Source: Atrina japonica | Lineage: Eukaryota > Mollusca > Bivalvia > Pterioida > Pinnidae | Length of the DNA stretch: 64,000 nt | NCBI GenBank assembly: GCA_030159075.1 | Contig: BROG01000152.1 | Span: 1,201,501 to 1,265,500 of the forward strand | Direction of reading: 5' to 3' | Shown here: positions 52,501 through 64,000 of the stretch, in pieces | Layout: each line of letters begins with the position of its first letter | Position numbering within the stretch: position 1 is the stretch's first letter | The notes under the pieces: generated by a model | Database searches by the model: none | Seen by the model: the letters and a program-made list of their open reading frames with translations, nothing else | Told to the model about the DNA's origin: nothing | Made by a program: the position numbers and the translations under genes

Positions 52501-55500
52501 CTGAAATAAACAATAGACATCTACATCAACCTGTAGATATTGAGTTTTAGCTAAAATATTTACTTTAAGATACATCATACGGGGACTTATGATTGTTAAA
52601 AGTTTATTAGTTTGGGCTCCTTATGGAGTCACTATAGGTCCTGACCCATTTAGGTTCACATATTTGATAACTCATCCAAAGAGAATGCTAACGGCCAAAT
52701 TTTGGTTGAAATAGTGGTTAATCAGAATAGATATCTTGATTAAGGATGTTTGTATCAAAACTGTTGCCTAATTAAAACTGCCTATTTTTAGCAACTGACT
52801 TCATATTTGACCTTTTGACCCAAAAGCAATCACAGACTAGACATCCTCATAAGTTTACATAATAGCAAGTTGCAATCATCACCCCCAAGTTATCATTTGG
52901 AAATAAAATATGGTGATATATGTCTATAATTTATTTTAGCAACCATGATCTTCTTGGTTGACCTTTTGACCTCATAGACAATCTCACATTAGATCATTAT
53001 AGACCCCCTCATACATGTAATTTAATATAGTATTATTATTCATTCATATCTGATATCTGTAAGTCAAATTATCATCTGGAAACTAAATATAAATATAAAT
53101 ATCTATTTTTAGCAATGGTGCCCTTCATAGTTGACCTTTTGACCTCAAAGGTAATCCCACACAAGAGTCCCTGGTAATCTAAGTTATCATCTGGAAACCA
53201 AAATATAGCCATGACAATAGTTCATCTGGTCCTTTTGGCCAGGTGAGATAACAAGGTAGTAACTGTTTCTCTGCCAAGAAAAGTCAATGAATGTTGTGAG
53301 TGTTTAAGATGTGACTTAAAAGACCCAAGGTTCTATGACACAGCAGACACACCACAGTAAAGAACCCTCTACGTATTGTCACTGAACCAATACATATAAT
53401 AGCTGTGATTATAGCTGAGATTATCACCAGAACACACAAGAGCTGAGATTATCACCAATACATATAATAGCTGTGATTATCACCAATGCATACAATAGCT
53501 GAGATTATCACCAGAACACACAAGAGCTGAGATTATCACCAATACATACAATAGCTGAGATTATCACCAATACATACAAAAGCTGAGATTATCACCAATA
53601 CATACAATAGCTGAGATACTCACCAATACATACAATAGCTGAGATTATCACCAGAACACACAAGAGCTGAGATTATCACCAATACATACAAAAGCTGAGA
53701 TTATCACCAGAACACACAAGAGCTGAGATTATCACCAATACATACAAAAGCTGAGATTATCACCAATACATACAATAGCTGAGATTATCACCAATACATA
53801 CAATAGCTGAGATTATCACCAGAACACACAAGAGCTGAGATTATCACCAATACATACAATAGCTGAGATTATCACCAGAACACACAAGAGCTGAGATTAT
53901 CACCAATACATACAATAGCTGAGATTATCACCAGAACACACAAGAGCTGAGATTATCACCAATACATACAATAGCTGAGATTATCACCAATACATACAAT
54001 AGCTGAGATTATCACCAGAACACACAATAGCTGAGATTATCACCAATATATACAATAGCTGAGATTATCACCAGAACACACAATAGCTGAGATTATCACC
54101 AGAACACACAAGAGCTGAGATTATCACCAATACATACAAAAGCTGAGATTATCACCAGAACACACAAAAGCTGAGATTATCACCAATACATACAATAGCT
54201 GAGATTATCACCAGAACACACAAGAGCTGAGATTATCACCAATACATACAATAGCTGAGATTATCACCAGAACACACAAGAGCTGAGATTATCACCAGAA
54301 CACACAAGAGCTGAGATCATTATCAAATGCCTTATACATGCTATATGATAATGTACATTTTCTGATATGTCACAAATAGGATCTACTGAAAACTGCTATG
54401 GGGGAATGTGCAGATAACCTCGTAGGTGTGTCATTTTCGACCAATGAAAATGACTTTGGCGATCTTGTAAGTTTATCAAATGGCAAAGGGAGAAAGATTT
54501 TTAATTAGAGTGACACAAAGTGACCTCTTTGGAGGTATGACTGCCTATATTTAGTCATCAAAACTTAACATGTCTGGACGTACAATTCTTTGTTGGATGT
54601 GCCCCGACTCCAAAAAGTGGGTCAATTGGTTGGTACATTTTACCCTTTAATTTTAGTGTATAAATCATACAAAACCCAGAAGTATCAGGGAAAATGACAA
54701 ATATAGGAAACCAAGGTCTGGACTATTTAGGTGAGTAAGTTGAATCACAACAACAAATTTATTTTTTAGTTTAAGTATATCAGCAGGTGTTATGCACATC
54801 ATTTAGTTGAATTAGCAACAAAAAACAAAATCCTGATAAAATATTAAGAATGTTTAACTCAAGGCTTACCTTAAGTGTATTGTCCCAACTACCTGTACAC
54901 AGTGCAGTGCCATCTGGAGAAACTCCAAGGCAACTAACTCTGTTTTCATGTGCGTACAATATGGAGACCCTGTTTCCTTTGAGAACATCCCAAATATTGA
55001 CCGTGTAATCATTGTATCCTCCAAAAAGTAACCGTCCTACAGCGAAAATTTAAAGTGTAGAAAAAGTTCTTTATCACACATAAATCAACACTTGGATCTA
55101 TTATATGCAGAGAAGGTTTATATTTAGAATAAATCAACACTTGGAATTATCTGATGTAGAAAAGGTTTCTACACATATTAACTCATCAACCCCTGTGGTC
55201 ACATTTAGACTCACCCAAATCAATGAATAGAATGATCTACTGTCATAATTTGCATGTAAAAAAATTATAAAAATTTGATTCTAAATCATACTCCCCTGAA
55301 TTCTAACCGTGGGCTTAACCATTCTTTGAAATGGGTCAGTCCAAATGTGACTTCAGGGGTTGATGAGTTAAACAGAAAGCAGCACTTTGAATTATGTGAT
55401 GCAGAAAAGGATTCTATAAAACATAAATCTACACTTTGAATAATGAGATGCAAACAAGAGGCTCTCAAGAGCCTGTATCGCTCACCTGGTTATTTGCTTG

Positions 55501-58500
55501 AGAAGATCAGACGAACCGAGCAATTTTTTGTAAAGGACCTTCCATACATAAATCCTGTAAAGTTTGGTTGAATTTGCTTCAGTGGTTTCAGAGGAGAAAA
55601 TGAAAATGTGATTTTCCCATAGGGTCCAATGATAAACTAAGCCCAGCCCTGGCGGCCATGGTTTTGACAGATCGGAACGAAATGAGCAATCTTTGTAAAG
55701 GACCTTCAATACATCATTCTTCTAAAGTTTGGTTATATTTGCTTCAGCGTTTTCAGAGGAGAAGATGAAAATGTATTTTTCCCACAGGATCCAATGTTCT
55801 TCACAGCAGTCTTCTTTTGGCTATATAATGTTAAACTAAGCCCCGTTCTAGTGGCCATGATTTTTGACGGATCAGAACAAAATCAGCAGTCTTTGTAAAG
55901 GACCTTGCATACATCATTCCTGTAAAGTTTGGTTAAATTTGTGTCAGTGGTTTCAGAGGAGAAGATGATTTTCCTATAGGATCCAATGTTAAACTAAGCC
56001 TCGCCATAGCGGCCATGTTTGTTGACGCAAAGTGATTCCAAAAGCCAGGTGAGCTAAAAATGGCGGTCAAGGAACAATTTTCAACAACGGTTTTGAAGTC
56101 GCAACATCAATATCTATTTGGAAACCAAATTTCATTGAAATCAAACAATGTTGAATTTTCCCGCCTTTTTTGTCGGCCATTTTGAAAATGGCGGTCAACA
56201 AAAAAATTTTCAACACCGGTTTTGAAGTCGCCACATCATGGCAAACATTTTATCAATTTACATTCGACCTCTATCTTTCATAGTTTTGGAGTTAGAAGAC
56301 GAAAAACATAAAAATTGAAAAAATTCTGTGAAAAAAGGGCAATAACTCCTACACAGGTTTTTGGATTGTCTTCAAATTTTCAGGGTGGGTAGATCTTGAT
56401 ATGCTGAACATTTTTGCAATTTACACTTGACCTCTATCTGCTACATTTTTTGAAATAAAAAAATAAAAAATGCCAAAATTTTGAAAATTTTACAAAAAAA
56501 GGGCTATAACTCCGAGATGAGTTTTCCGATTTTCTTCAAAATTGCATGGCAGGTAGATCTCATCAAGCTGATCACTTTTACCCTTTTATCAGATTTTGGA
56601 TATCTGTAATGGTTTTGGAGTTATTGGCCAAAAACTGCAATTTACCCCATGTTCTATTTTTAGCAACAGCGGCCATGTTGTTTGACCTGCGACATAGAAA
56701 ATAACAAATTTGAAACTAAATACCCTAGTGACGACTCAGTTCAAGTTTGGTTCAATTTGGCCCAGTGGTTTCAGAGGAGAAGATTTTTGAAAGTGAGTTA
56801 ACGACGGACGACAGACGACGGACGGACGACGGACGCAAAGTGATTGCAAAAGCTCACTAGGTGAGCTAAAAAGGATTCTATAAAAAATAAATCTACACCT
56901 AGACTCACCTGACCTGAGCTCGAATGGGAACAGTGCTCAAACACTTTACCAATTTACTGTTTTACACAAAAGGGGCCGATTAGCCACAGGCTTACATAAT
57001 TATGGGATATGATCTGACTTCTTTACCTCCAGGTTAGGAGAAGTCTATTCCAATGACAGAACTTAAGCTTCTGCAGATGACACTTCATGCAAAAACATGA
57101 CATAAAATTGTTGAAAATTTGAGTTGAAAACTATGTTTATTTCGTTCTCACTTTAACCATGTTAATGTACCTGAAAATAATATTACTGCATCTCAAAACA
57201 GAGAGAAATTTTAATGAAATGTATCAATTGAAATGCAAGATAAATTTACATCTACAATCGATTTTTAGTGGTGTTCGAGCACTGTTCCAGTCCCATGCCA
57301 ATTTCCACCTTACGGTGGTGTCATGTGATCAGCTGCAAAAAATACTTTTGAAACGTCAGTCCAGGAACCAGTGACATATGTACATGTATGTACTTACCAC
57401 TAAGAGAAAAATCTACCGAGTTGCAACCAAATATCAGGCTTTCTTTTCTGTAACAGTTGACCTCTCGGTCAGCTCTCAAATCAAACAGACGACACTAAAA
57501 GTAGCACAAATAAACAGCAGATTTTACCAAATAGTATTAAGAGAACTAGAAATCATAAACACTTACATGTACTCTAAATGTGTAGGAAAGAGGAACTGTT
57601 CCAAAAAATAATCAGAAGTGGTAAAAAAGTGTTTCTCAAGCAATTTTCACAAAACATATAAGAATTCAAGAATTTATATGCCTGTGTATATCTCTTTTTT
57701 GTAATCATGCATCAATCTAAATATAAACATAATTGTTAAGTGTGGCATAAAAAAATATTCAAAACAAAAAACTTTAACAATCACACCTGATATACAAGTA
57801 TTCTATTCTTGCAGATTACAGGATTTATCTCCCATTTGGTGAGTTATCTCCTCTTTATAGCCAGTATCTTGTACAGACATATGTGGGCAAAATCTTGTTA
57901 TTCTGCTAAAGAGAAATCCTTATACAACTTACAGATCTAGGTAAAAAATTGTTTACCTCAAATGTTAATTTTCCATGTTTTTTTTTAGTTACACTGTGTT
58001 TATCAGGCTGTTCAACTTTTAAAGTGAATATAAAAAGTAGTTTTTCATCAAATTTGTTTTTTACAAGATACCTGGTCTAATGAAAGACAACTCTTGCAAA
58101 TGGGAGGTTACTCTGAATTCCACAAAACGAGAATATCAGTATGTATTAATGCAAGTACTGAAAATGGTTCCTCAATGAATTGTTCATACATACAAATTAA
58201 ATGCACTGTAGTGTATATAAAGTTAAGATGGCTTTGATTATCAAAATTGTTGTCTGGTAAATTGCTATTTGCTAGCATGAGTAAAATCAAAATTAAGGAT
58301 TGTTTTTCATTTTTTGAAAAACATGGAATATACATGCAATGACTCATGGAAAAAATTCAATGTACAGCACAAAACAATCCTTATATTCATATGTATTACT
58401 GTTTTCTGTGAAACTGTAGTCAGCTGGATAAGAAATCCATTCTATATTAGGTATTTTCATTTTCCAGAGTTTCCACCCCTTGTAGCAGGTATCGATTGTG

Positions 58501-59711
58501 ATGTTATTTGTTTGTGCGTAAAATGAGAAAAGTTATCAAAAGTGTAGAGACATGACATCACAATTGATACCTGCTGGCATGGGAGATACATGTAACTCTG
58601 ACTAAGGAAAAGACAGAATAACTGACAGCTGGTTGTTAAGCATTGAATATAAATGCAACGGTCCGTATACTTGCAATAAAGGAAATAACAGTGGGTATGT
58701 AAAAATATTAAATGTAATAGAATTCTAGATTATACAAATAATACACGCTGAGTTTCCACAGACAAAGTTTTAGTTTTCGAGTACTAAATTGTTTTAAGAC
58801 GACAGAAAAACTAAGTCTGAATCTGCATGATCGATATATGAATGTTTTGCATTAATATGCTCAGCCTAAAAAAAAAACAGGTGACTCTTGATGGCTCGAA
58901 CGTCGCAACCTTGAAGTTCTCGAAACTTCATAGTTTCGTTCAGGTCCTAATATTTTCCCTTCATAATTTAAGTAATTAAACTCTTGATCTCTCGAAAATC
59001 GAAGCCTTGAAGTTCTTGAAACCTAAAGTCAATTTGAAGTCCTGATTTGTATATCACTTTATATTTCACTCTGGAAACCTCGAAGTTCGAGTAATTATCC
59101 GCAAACGACACCGGGATCCTTATCTTGAAGATTAAACAATAGATGTAAACAACAGATGTTTTGATAATTGGGTGACCAGTAGGTCGATCTAACCGAGTAG
59201 TGATTGACAGGATTGTTAAATAATTAAGAGCAATCAATACAAATAATTGTATAAAGACTCGTCATAGACTACAATTTTGAATACAAGTGTCGCATTGTTT
59301 ATAAAAAAATTCATACAAATTACGAAAACAAAATCCCTCATTCTGTATAGAAATAAGAACCTACAACAGTCAAAATGTCAATTTCCCAAACTTTCAAAAC
59401 CTCAAACTCTTGAAACCACGAAGTTTTTTTGTGGTTCCATGGACTTCAAGACATTGAGATTCACCTGTGTAAATAATAAAAAAATACATGTATATCAGAA
59501 TTTTGCTAAACAATTGATACCAAAATCTGCACTAGATTTGAGTAATAGAGAACAAGACAAATTTACTTACAGTGGCATCATCTGATCCAGTGGCAAACGC
59601 ATCACCACTCGGATAAAATCTAACACTATTGATATCCGATTCGTGACCCTCAAAAACTTGAACACAATCGCCAGTTCTCATATCCCAAACCATCGCTACT
59701 TTGTCACAGCC
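52489..59711 (-). CDS. GNB5: G-protein beta-5-like WD40 protein (GNB5), last four coding exons, 5' part beyond window
   Basis: Join: 59711-59571, 57494-57398, 55036-54870, 52500-52489; 417 nt, 138 residues plus TGA, all junctions GT-AG and in phase. Blades read [71 protein letters not shown] and [11 protein letters not shown]. These are WD repeats 5-7 of G-beta. F-x-G-Y-N-D-Y-T and V-L-K-G-x-R-V-S-I-L point to the beta-5 type rather than beta 1-4. In animals G-beta-5 pairs with the GGL domain of R7-family RGS proteins at the membrane. It lies in tandem with DDX49, same strand, about 14 kb upstream of it. Confidence 0.93.
52600..53250. repeat. Dispersed repeat with about 150-200-bp diverged internal units
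   Basis: The words TTGACCTTTTGACCTCA and AAGTTATCATCTGGAAAC recur at about 52800, 52960 and 53130. The block ends GGTCCTTTTGGCCAGGTGAG. I know this type of long non-coding repeat from bivalve genomes. It lies in the last GNB5 intron. Confidence 0.6.
53402..54318. repeat. 28-bp minisatellite in the last GNB5 intron, about 32 copies
   Basis: The unit is AGCTGAGATTATCACCA plus ATACATACAAT or GAACACACAAG. The two half-unit types intermix, often alternating, so there is a loose 56-bp higher-order pattern. It does not touch a splice site. Confidence 0.95.
54350..54490 (+). mobile_element. Single arm of the long-TIR MITE
   Basis: TTTTCTGATATGTCACA, GTGCAGATAACCTCGTAGGT and CGACCAATGAAAATGA match 7629-7740. 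The right arm was not found nearby. Confidence 0.55.
54870..55036 (-). CDS. GNB5: GNB5 exon with WD blades 6-7
   Basis: 167 nt. The acceptor is CTGTAG|GA and the donor is AAG|GTAAGC. Codes [11 protein letters not shown] to G-S-W-D-N-T-L-K, leaving only the last three residues for the next exon. Confidence 0.94.
55178..55372. mobile_element. MITE, TTAACTCA-type ends (copy 3)
   Basis: TTAACTCATCAACCCCTGTG at the left pairs with TTCAGGGGTTGATGAGTTAA at the right, and CACATTTAGACT with AGTCCAAATGTG. This is the most complete copy. It lies in the GNB5 intron, about 140 nt from an exon. Confidence 0.78.
55445..56875 (+). mobile_element. Long non-coding dispersed element with hairpin ends, about 1.4 kb
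   Basis: Starts at a hairpin AGAGGCTCTCAAGAGCCT and ends CAAAAGCTCACTAGGTGAGC followed by TAAAAA, again a hairpin. Interior words AAGTTTGGTTGAATTTGCTT, GTGGTTTCAGAGGAGAA and AGGACCTT recur about three times. Before the end there is a GACGGACGACGGACG run. Shorter ends of the same kind occur at 56044-56058. Similar elements are abundant in bivalve genomes. A Helitron-like origin (CTAA after a 3' hairpin) is possible but not shown. Confidence 0.7.
57398..57494 (-). CDS. GNB5: GNB5 exon with C-R-L-F-D-L-R-A-D
   Basis: 97 nt. The acceptor is TTTTAG|TG and the donor is GTG|GTAAGT. Ends in N-S-V-D-F-S-L-S and the first base of the next Gly codon. Confidence 0.93.
57500..58480. other. GNB5 intron, no gene seen
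   Basis: AT-rich intron upstream of the 57494 exon. Frames on both strands (58108-58347, 58314-58526) show no motif. Confidence 0.4.
58486..58577. repeat. Inverted repeat, arms about 22 bp
   Basis: GCAGGTATCGATTGTGATGT (58486) pairs with ACATCACAATTGATACCTGC (58553-58576) across a loop of about 45 nt, with one mismatch. Confidence 0.72.
58878..59467. mobile_element. Tigger/pogo-like non-autonomous element, about 590 bp
   Basis: The ends CAGGTGACTCTTGATGGCTC and, inverted, CATTGAGATTCACCTG match imperfectly. Sub-terminal 'TCTCGAAnnTCGAAG'-type words (58995-59020, 59085-59095) are typical of Tigger-derived elements. There is no transposase. It lies in the GNB5 intron. Confidence 0.55.
59571..59711 (-). 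CDS. GNB5: GNB5 exon with WD blade 5 and part of 6
   Basis: 47 codons in phase 0. The acceptor is TGTACAG|GG and the donor is ACT|GTAAGT. It starts at G-C-D-K, as the vertebrate exon does by my memory of the protein. The upstream coding exon was not found up to 64000. Confidence 0.93.
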
Positions 59712-59714
59712 CTG

Positions 59715-60320
59715 TACAGAAAATCATTAAATACATTTTTGTATAAGGTTTATGTGTATGGCTTACAATCAAATGCTGTACTGAGACCTAATACACTAAT
59801 TTTTGCATTAAAGTCACATTCCCTGGCAGTTACTGTAATATTTGACTTTTTCTGCAGAAATCCATTCCTAGCAAAGGGAAAGAAACAATTTTCAAAATAA
59901 TTGTGGTATTAATGGTGTAATTAACAGAATTTCATCAGAAAGCAGAAATTTTAATTGGTTTCTAAGTTATGGAAATTAGATTAGCTACCTAAGTTTTTCT
60001 GGAGAAAACTTTGAGTGACAGGGAAAGAAAATGCTTAGAAAAGCAGTATGCAAAGGAGCATAAAACCATGACCCTTTGGAAAACACAGACAATGGAAAAC
60101 TTTGAGGTCTGAAATTGAAATCGGATGACAAATTGGAAACCATTCTGTTCAATTACTGGTAAGGACGTAAACATGATTGGAACTTTTACATGGTCATCAA
60201 CATATTTGGTTCTCTACAGCCTCATGTTTTATTACTTCTCATTACCATACAATTTTTAAGACTTTACAAATAGATATCTGACCACACTTGGTATTACTGG
60301 TACACCAAAATTGATTTAAG
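59715..60320. other. GNB5 intron, no gene seen
   Basis: AT-rich intron. No exon, array or RNA gene recognised. Confidence 0.4.
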
Positions 60321-60324
60321 AGGC

Positions 60325-60655
60325 ATTTAAAGCTGGGTTTTTTATCAAACTTTTTTCACTGCTTAGATTGATATAAAATAATAAAAAAAAGATATATACA
60401 CAGGCATACAAAATTTTAAATTCCTTGAGAAACCAAGTTGCACACTTTTTCAGTTACAATGTATTAACTCAACCTTACTATTTGTATATAAATACCACAC
60501 TGGACCTGACCTTATTTTCACAAAATAAAAATAGATTATTTATGCCTGTGTATAGCTCTTATTTGTTATTGTACATCAAGTACAAGTAGTAAAAGTAGAA
60601 AAAAATCCAAATATATTTTTTTGGTTAACACAGCTAATGCCCCTTTGATTAATCA
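60325..60655. mobile_element. Dispersed about 330-bp element, copy 2
   Basis: Aligns by eye with 28337-28755: GCATTTAAAGCTGGGTTTTT at the start, CTGACCTTATTTTCACAAAA in the middle and AACACAGCTAATGCCCCTTT at the end. The TA tract is short here. Confidence 0.65.
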
Positions 60656-60659
60656 ATTG

Positions 60660-62855
60660 GTAAAGAACTTCGAAAATACGATGAAAGTACATGTATATGC
60701 AAATATAATTTAAGTGTGTACAGAAGTTTATTTATGAACATTACTTCTTGGAATGACATTAAAATGAATGCCACCATCAAAAATACTTTGAGGTCTATTG
60801 ATCAATTCAAACAAAATTGTCAGCAAGTCCGCTAATTGTGGTCAACATATCCCTTAATAAAGGTTATGTCAACAGTATTGGGAGTAGAAATTAGTCATTA
60901 GTCGTGTAAGGAAGGTACTTGCTTAAATCCGGTCATTTATGTTGGAAAATGCTTTTTGGAGGATTTCATATAGGTTGCATCAGTCAGGTAGTTGTTAAAA
61001 AGGTTGTCAGACATTTCGGTCCTTTGTCAGTTCAGACACCAGACATTTTTGGCCCTTTGCCATTTCGAGCCCCTGAGTGCCTTTTTCGGCCCTAACATGG
61101 AATATCATATCACTTCAAAAAAAAAATTCAACTTTCAAGAATTTCCCCTACCTTTACTATTAATGCATTATAGGTCTATTATCAATGATGTATATCATAC
61201 AGTGACCACTCTTGTCAATGATGATTTACTGAACGAACCAATACAAAGTGTAATATTTGAGTTTCATCTGTTTTTATACAAATGTTTTCAAGTTTAAATG
61301 ATATAATTTGATTTGATCTAAGTTCAATTTGAAATTAATGTATTCAGTTGTAGTATCTAAACTCGTAAGACATGTAATATATCTCACTGCAGTAACCAAA
61401 ACGGACAGACCAATAGCTGAAACTAAGTTTTTTATCATACATTACAGCGATCGCTGATACAGATCGAACCACAACATTGCTAAACATCAGTTCAAAAATA
61501 TTCATTAAAGGTTTTCTTAAGTGTGAATGGTATAGTAAGATGTGATCTGAATAAATTTGATCCATGATTTAATTTAGTTGCATTACCTACTGTAACCAAA
61601 ACAGAGTAAAACTTTAACCTAAATGAATTAAAATAAATAAACATGTGTATCAGCAAAGATAAGTTCATTAATTCAAATTTTAGTGTTTAATTTAGACAAA
61701 TATACATGTATGATTAAAACATAATCTGACTTAATTATACCTCTGGCCTCGGCAACTTTATTCAAAATAAGGAATAACAAAAACAGCCAGAGTTTTCAGC
61801 CTTCATACATACTGTGTACCAAAAGACTTTAATTTTGTAAATTTCAAATTCATACATTGTCTTAAAAATTATAAGGAGGTATGCATTTGTGGATGAATAT
61901 GCAGACAAAATTTCCTTTTTCTTATAAGGATATGATGAAATTGGAAGGAAATATTTCCATGGACAGATATTGTTTCGGTTGCACACAGACATGTATATTA
62001 CAATACATATCAAAATTGGTTTATGTAAAAGTAAAACTAAATGACTTTTGACAGTTTGTAAGGGCGTCCCTGGATATTTTTTTCATGTAGATCTATTGAC
62101 TTTTTGAAAACAATTTACCTTTTTATTTTTAATTAGTTTAGATTAACACCTGACATCGTCATACTTTTTTCATTTTGGTCCAATAAATATCAACTATACC
62201 CGCAAAATTGCAAAAGAACATCTTTTAACTACATTGTAAGCAATACTTTGGATTCTATTGGTGATTTCTTTGATGCAGGGAGGTCGCCATTGAAGTTCAT
62301 CAACAAACAAAATGAAACCAGCCATAGTTACGTTTTTTTTTCTTTTGTTAAATACCTGTCAATTAAAATGTATTCACTATCGAAAAATATACTTATCGCA
62401 ATTTTTCCTACAAAGAAATATGAAACTTGTCCAATTTTTTGTTCACTCCGTAACTTTATAAAACTGAATTCGGGTTCAAGATTTCAAGCGAAGCGTTGTC
62501 AATCAAACTTCCCATTTTGTCTACTGCTGTCATTTTAAACTGTCCACAATCACCAAAATCTCGCATAATATCAGTTTTACACTTTTAATGTCAGAGATCG
62601 TATAAAATCAAAGAAATTGTCCAAATTGTCGGTGTCAGTGAACTTGAAGCATCTGTGTAAGGCATGTATCACTCGTGCTCTTAATGCCTGTTTCCTGATC
62701 TTGCATTTCAAACAAAACAAATCTCAATTGACAGTAACAAATTTTGCTACATTGTTTCTTTTCCAATATTAATACATCAGGAGGATTACAAAGTAATTAA
62801 GTCAGTTAAAAAACAGCTATATACACGCAACGTAATCAAAATGTGCTTCATAAAT
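60660..62855. other. No gene seen (probably GNB5 intron)
   Basis: I scanned the minus strand for the preceding GNB5 exon (the D-V-x-x-L-x-L ... T-F-V-S-G segment) and did not find it, so it lies further right. Short frames at 60992-61297, 61762-62013 and 62248-62538 have no recognisable motif. Confidence 0.4.
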
Positions 62856-62857
62856 GA

Positions 62858-64000
62858 AAACAAGAGGCCCAGTGGGCCTTAACGGTCACCTGAGAACAAC
62901 TTCATGTCAAGTTTGGTTGGTTAAAATTTGTCCACTGGTTCTTGAGAAGTCAAAAATGTCTAACATTGGACAAAAAAAAACCCAAAATACAAAAAAAAAA
63001 ACCAAACCCAAAATCATATTTTGTGTTTACTTAGATGTCTATGAACTTGACCTTTGATTATTTTGTCAAAATGATCCTTAGATAATTCCTAGCAACTTTC
63101 TGATATATCTTTGTATACAAAAAATCAATCAGTTTTGAGTTATTAAGCCATTTGTATACAACTGTACCCTGTGTTATTTAATTTCAATCAGACCCTAGTG
63201 AACCACTTATTGACAGAATCCATTTTCAAATTATCAGAAATCCAATTAAAGGGAGATAACTCCCATAAAGTGTGACCTGACAATTTCGACACTGTCGACG
63301 TCTTTGTAGATCTTTGCGTGCTGAACAATTTTGCTTCTTTCACTTTTACTCTAGCTATTATACTTTTCAAGGTAATGTCAATAAACATCCAAAAACATGA
63401 AAAATCAACATCAAAGGCGAAATAACTCCCATAAAATGTCACCTGACAACTTTTTTGTAGATCTTTTTGTGCTGAACATTTTCACTACTCTCACTTTCTC
63501 TCTATCTATTATACTTTTCAAGATAATGTGCAAAAATCATCCAAAAATGTGAAAAATCCACAAAAAAGGGGAAATAACTCCCATAAGGTTTGACCAGACA
63601 ATTTCCACCAAACTTAAATAGTGGTAGATTTTTGCAAGCTGCTCATTTTAAGGTAACAGTTTTTTCTCTAGCTTTAATAATTTTTGAGATACATGTATCA
63701 AATCAAAAATATCTGCTGACTCATTCGTTCTATATTTAGCCATGACAGCCATGTTTAGTCCTAGCCCCTTTTCATCTGAAAGCTTTATGTGGCTTTACAT
63801 TGTTTTACTTCCTGTCAAGTTTGGTTCAAAGTAGCCTAATGGTTCTTGAGAAGAAGTCAAAAATGTCTAAACTTGTACAAAGAAACCTTATATTTTACAT
63901 TTATTTAGGTGCCTGTGACCTTGACCTTTGACCTCATGACCATGAAATTTTGTCAAATGATCCTTAGATAATTCCTAACAACTTTCTCATACATCTTTGT
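62858..64000 (+). mobile_element. Long non-coding dispersed element of the AGAGGCCCAGTGGGCC type, truncated by window
   Basis: Starts AACAAGAGGCCCAGTGGGCC then TTAACGGTCACCTGAG, a GGCCCAGTGGGCC hairpin. Interior units of about 165 bp with GGGGAAATAACTCCCATAA and TGTAGATCTTT recur three times (63250-63640). The words TCAAAAATGTCTAA, GACCTTGACCTTTGAC and GATCCTTAGATAATTCCTA appear at both 62950-63100 and 63850-63990, so the element contains a long internal duplication or two copies. Bivalve genomes carry many such elements. Confidence 0.68.

Noticed and set aside
53402..54318. CRISPR-like repeat-spacer pattern
   Set aside because: The 'spacers' are only two recurring types and the genome is animal. 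It is a minisatellite.
62148..62175. Possible upstream GNB5 exon border (minus strand ... GTCAG|GTGTTAA)
   Set aside because: The phase does not fit the phase-0 start of the 59711 exon and the translation upstream does not resemble a WD blade.

Overview
The window is intron-rich, AT-rich eukaryotic nuclear DNA, most likely from a bivalve mollusc or a close lophotrochozoan. Evidence is two animal genes with GT-AG introns, tRNA-derived SINEs, Penelope-like and LINE retroelement remnants, many small TIR/palindromic elements, and long dispersed repeats of the kind I know from bivalve genomes. There is no prokaryotic gene organisation.

Two protein-coding genes can be rebuilt exon by exon, both on the minus strand. 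(1) A complete DDX49/Dbp8-type DEAD-box RNA helicase: 12 coding exons, start codon 38338-38336, stop codon 6492-6490, 464 codons, every exon junction in phase. (2) The 3' end of a G-protein beta-5 (GNB5) WD40 gene: four last coding exons between 59711 and 52489, the final one only 12 nt; the 5' exons lie beyond the right edge.

Layout: 1-5250 is a graveyard of mobile elements (Penelope-like RT, an inverted pair of decayed 'HAFTGCDT'-type genes, a LINE RT, a SINE). 6490-38338 is DDX49. 38339-52488 is intergenic and holds a second Penelope-like copy, a LINE fragment and several MITEs. 52489-59711 is the GNB5 3' end. 59712-64000 is further intron with dispersed repeats.

The most unusual feature is the internal structure of DDX49. 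About ten minisatellites, roughly 9 kb of the 31.8-kb gene, sit in its introns, and several grew out of or lie against splice signals. About 35 copies of a 56-bp unit carry the exon 6 acceptor plus 39 nt of exon 6. About 26 copies of a 45-bp unit carry the exon 3 donor plus 12 nt of exon 3. About 55 copies of a 12-bp unit with branch-point-like CTGAY lie just upstream of the exon 4 acceptor. Other arrays start a few nucleotides inside the exon 11 donor and about 20 nt from the exon 2 donor. A housekeeping helicase transcript must therefore pick the right site among dozens of near-identical decoys. All counts and alignments were made by eye.
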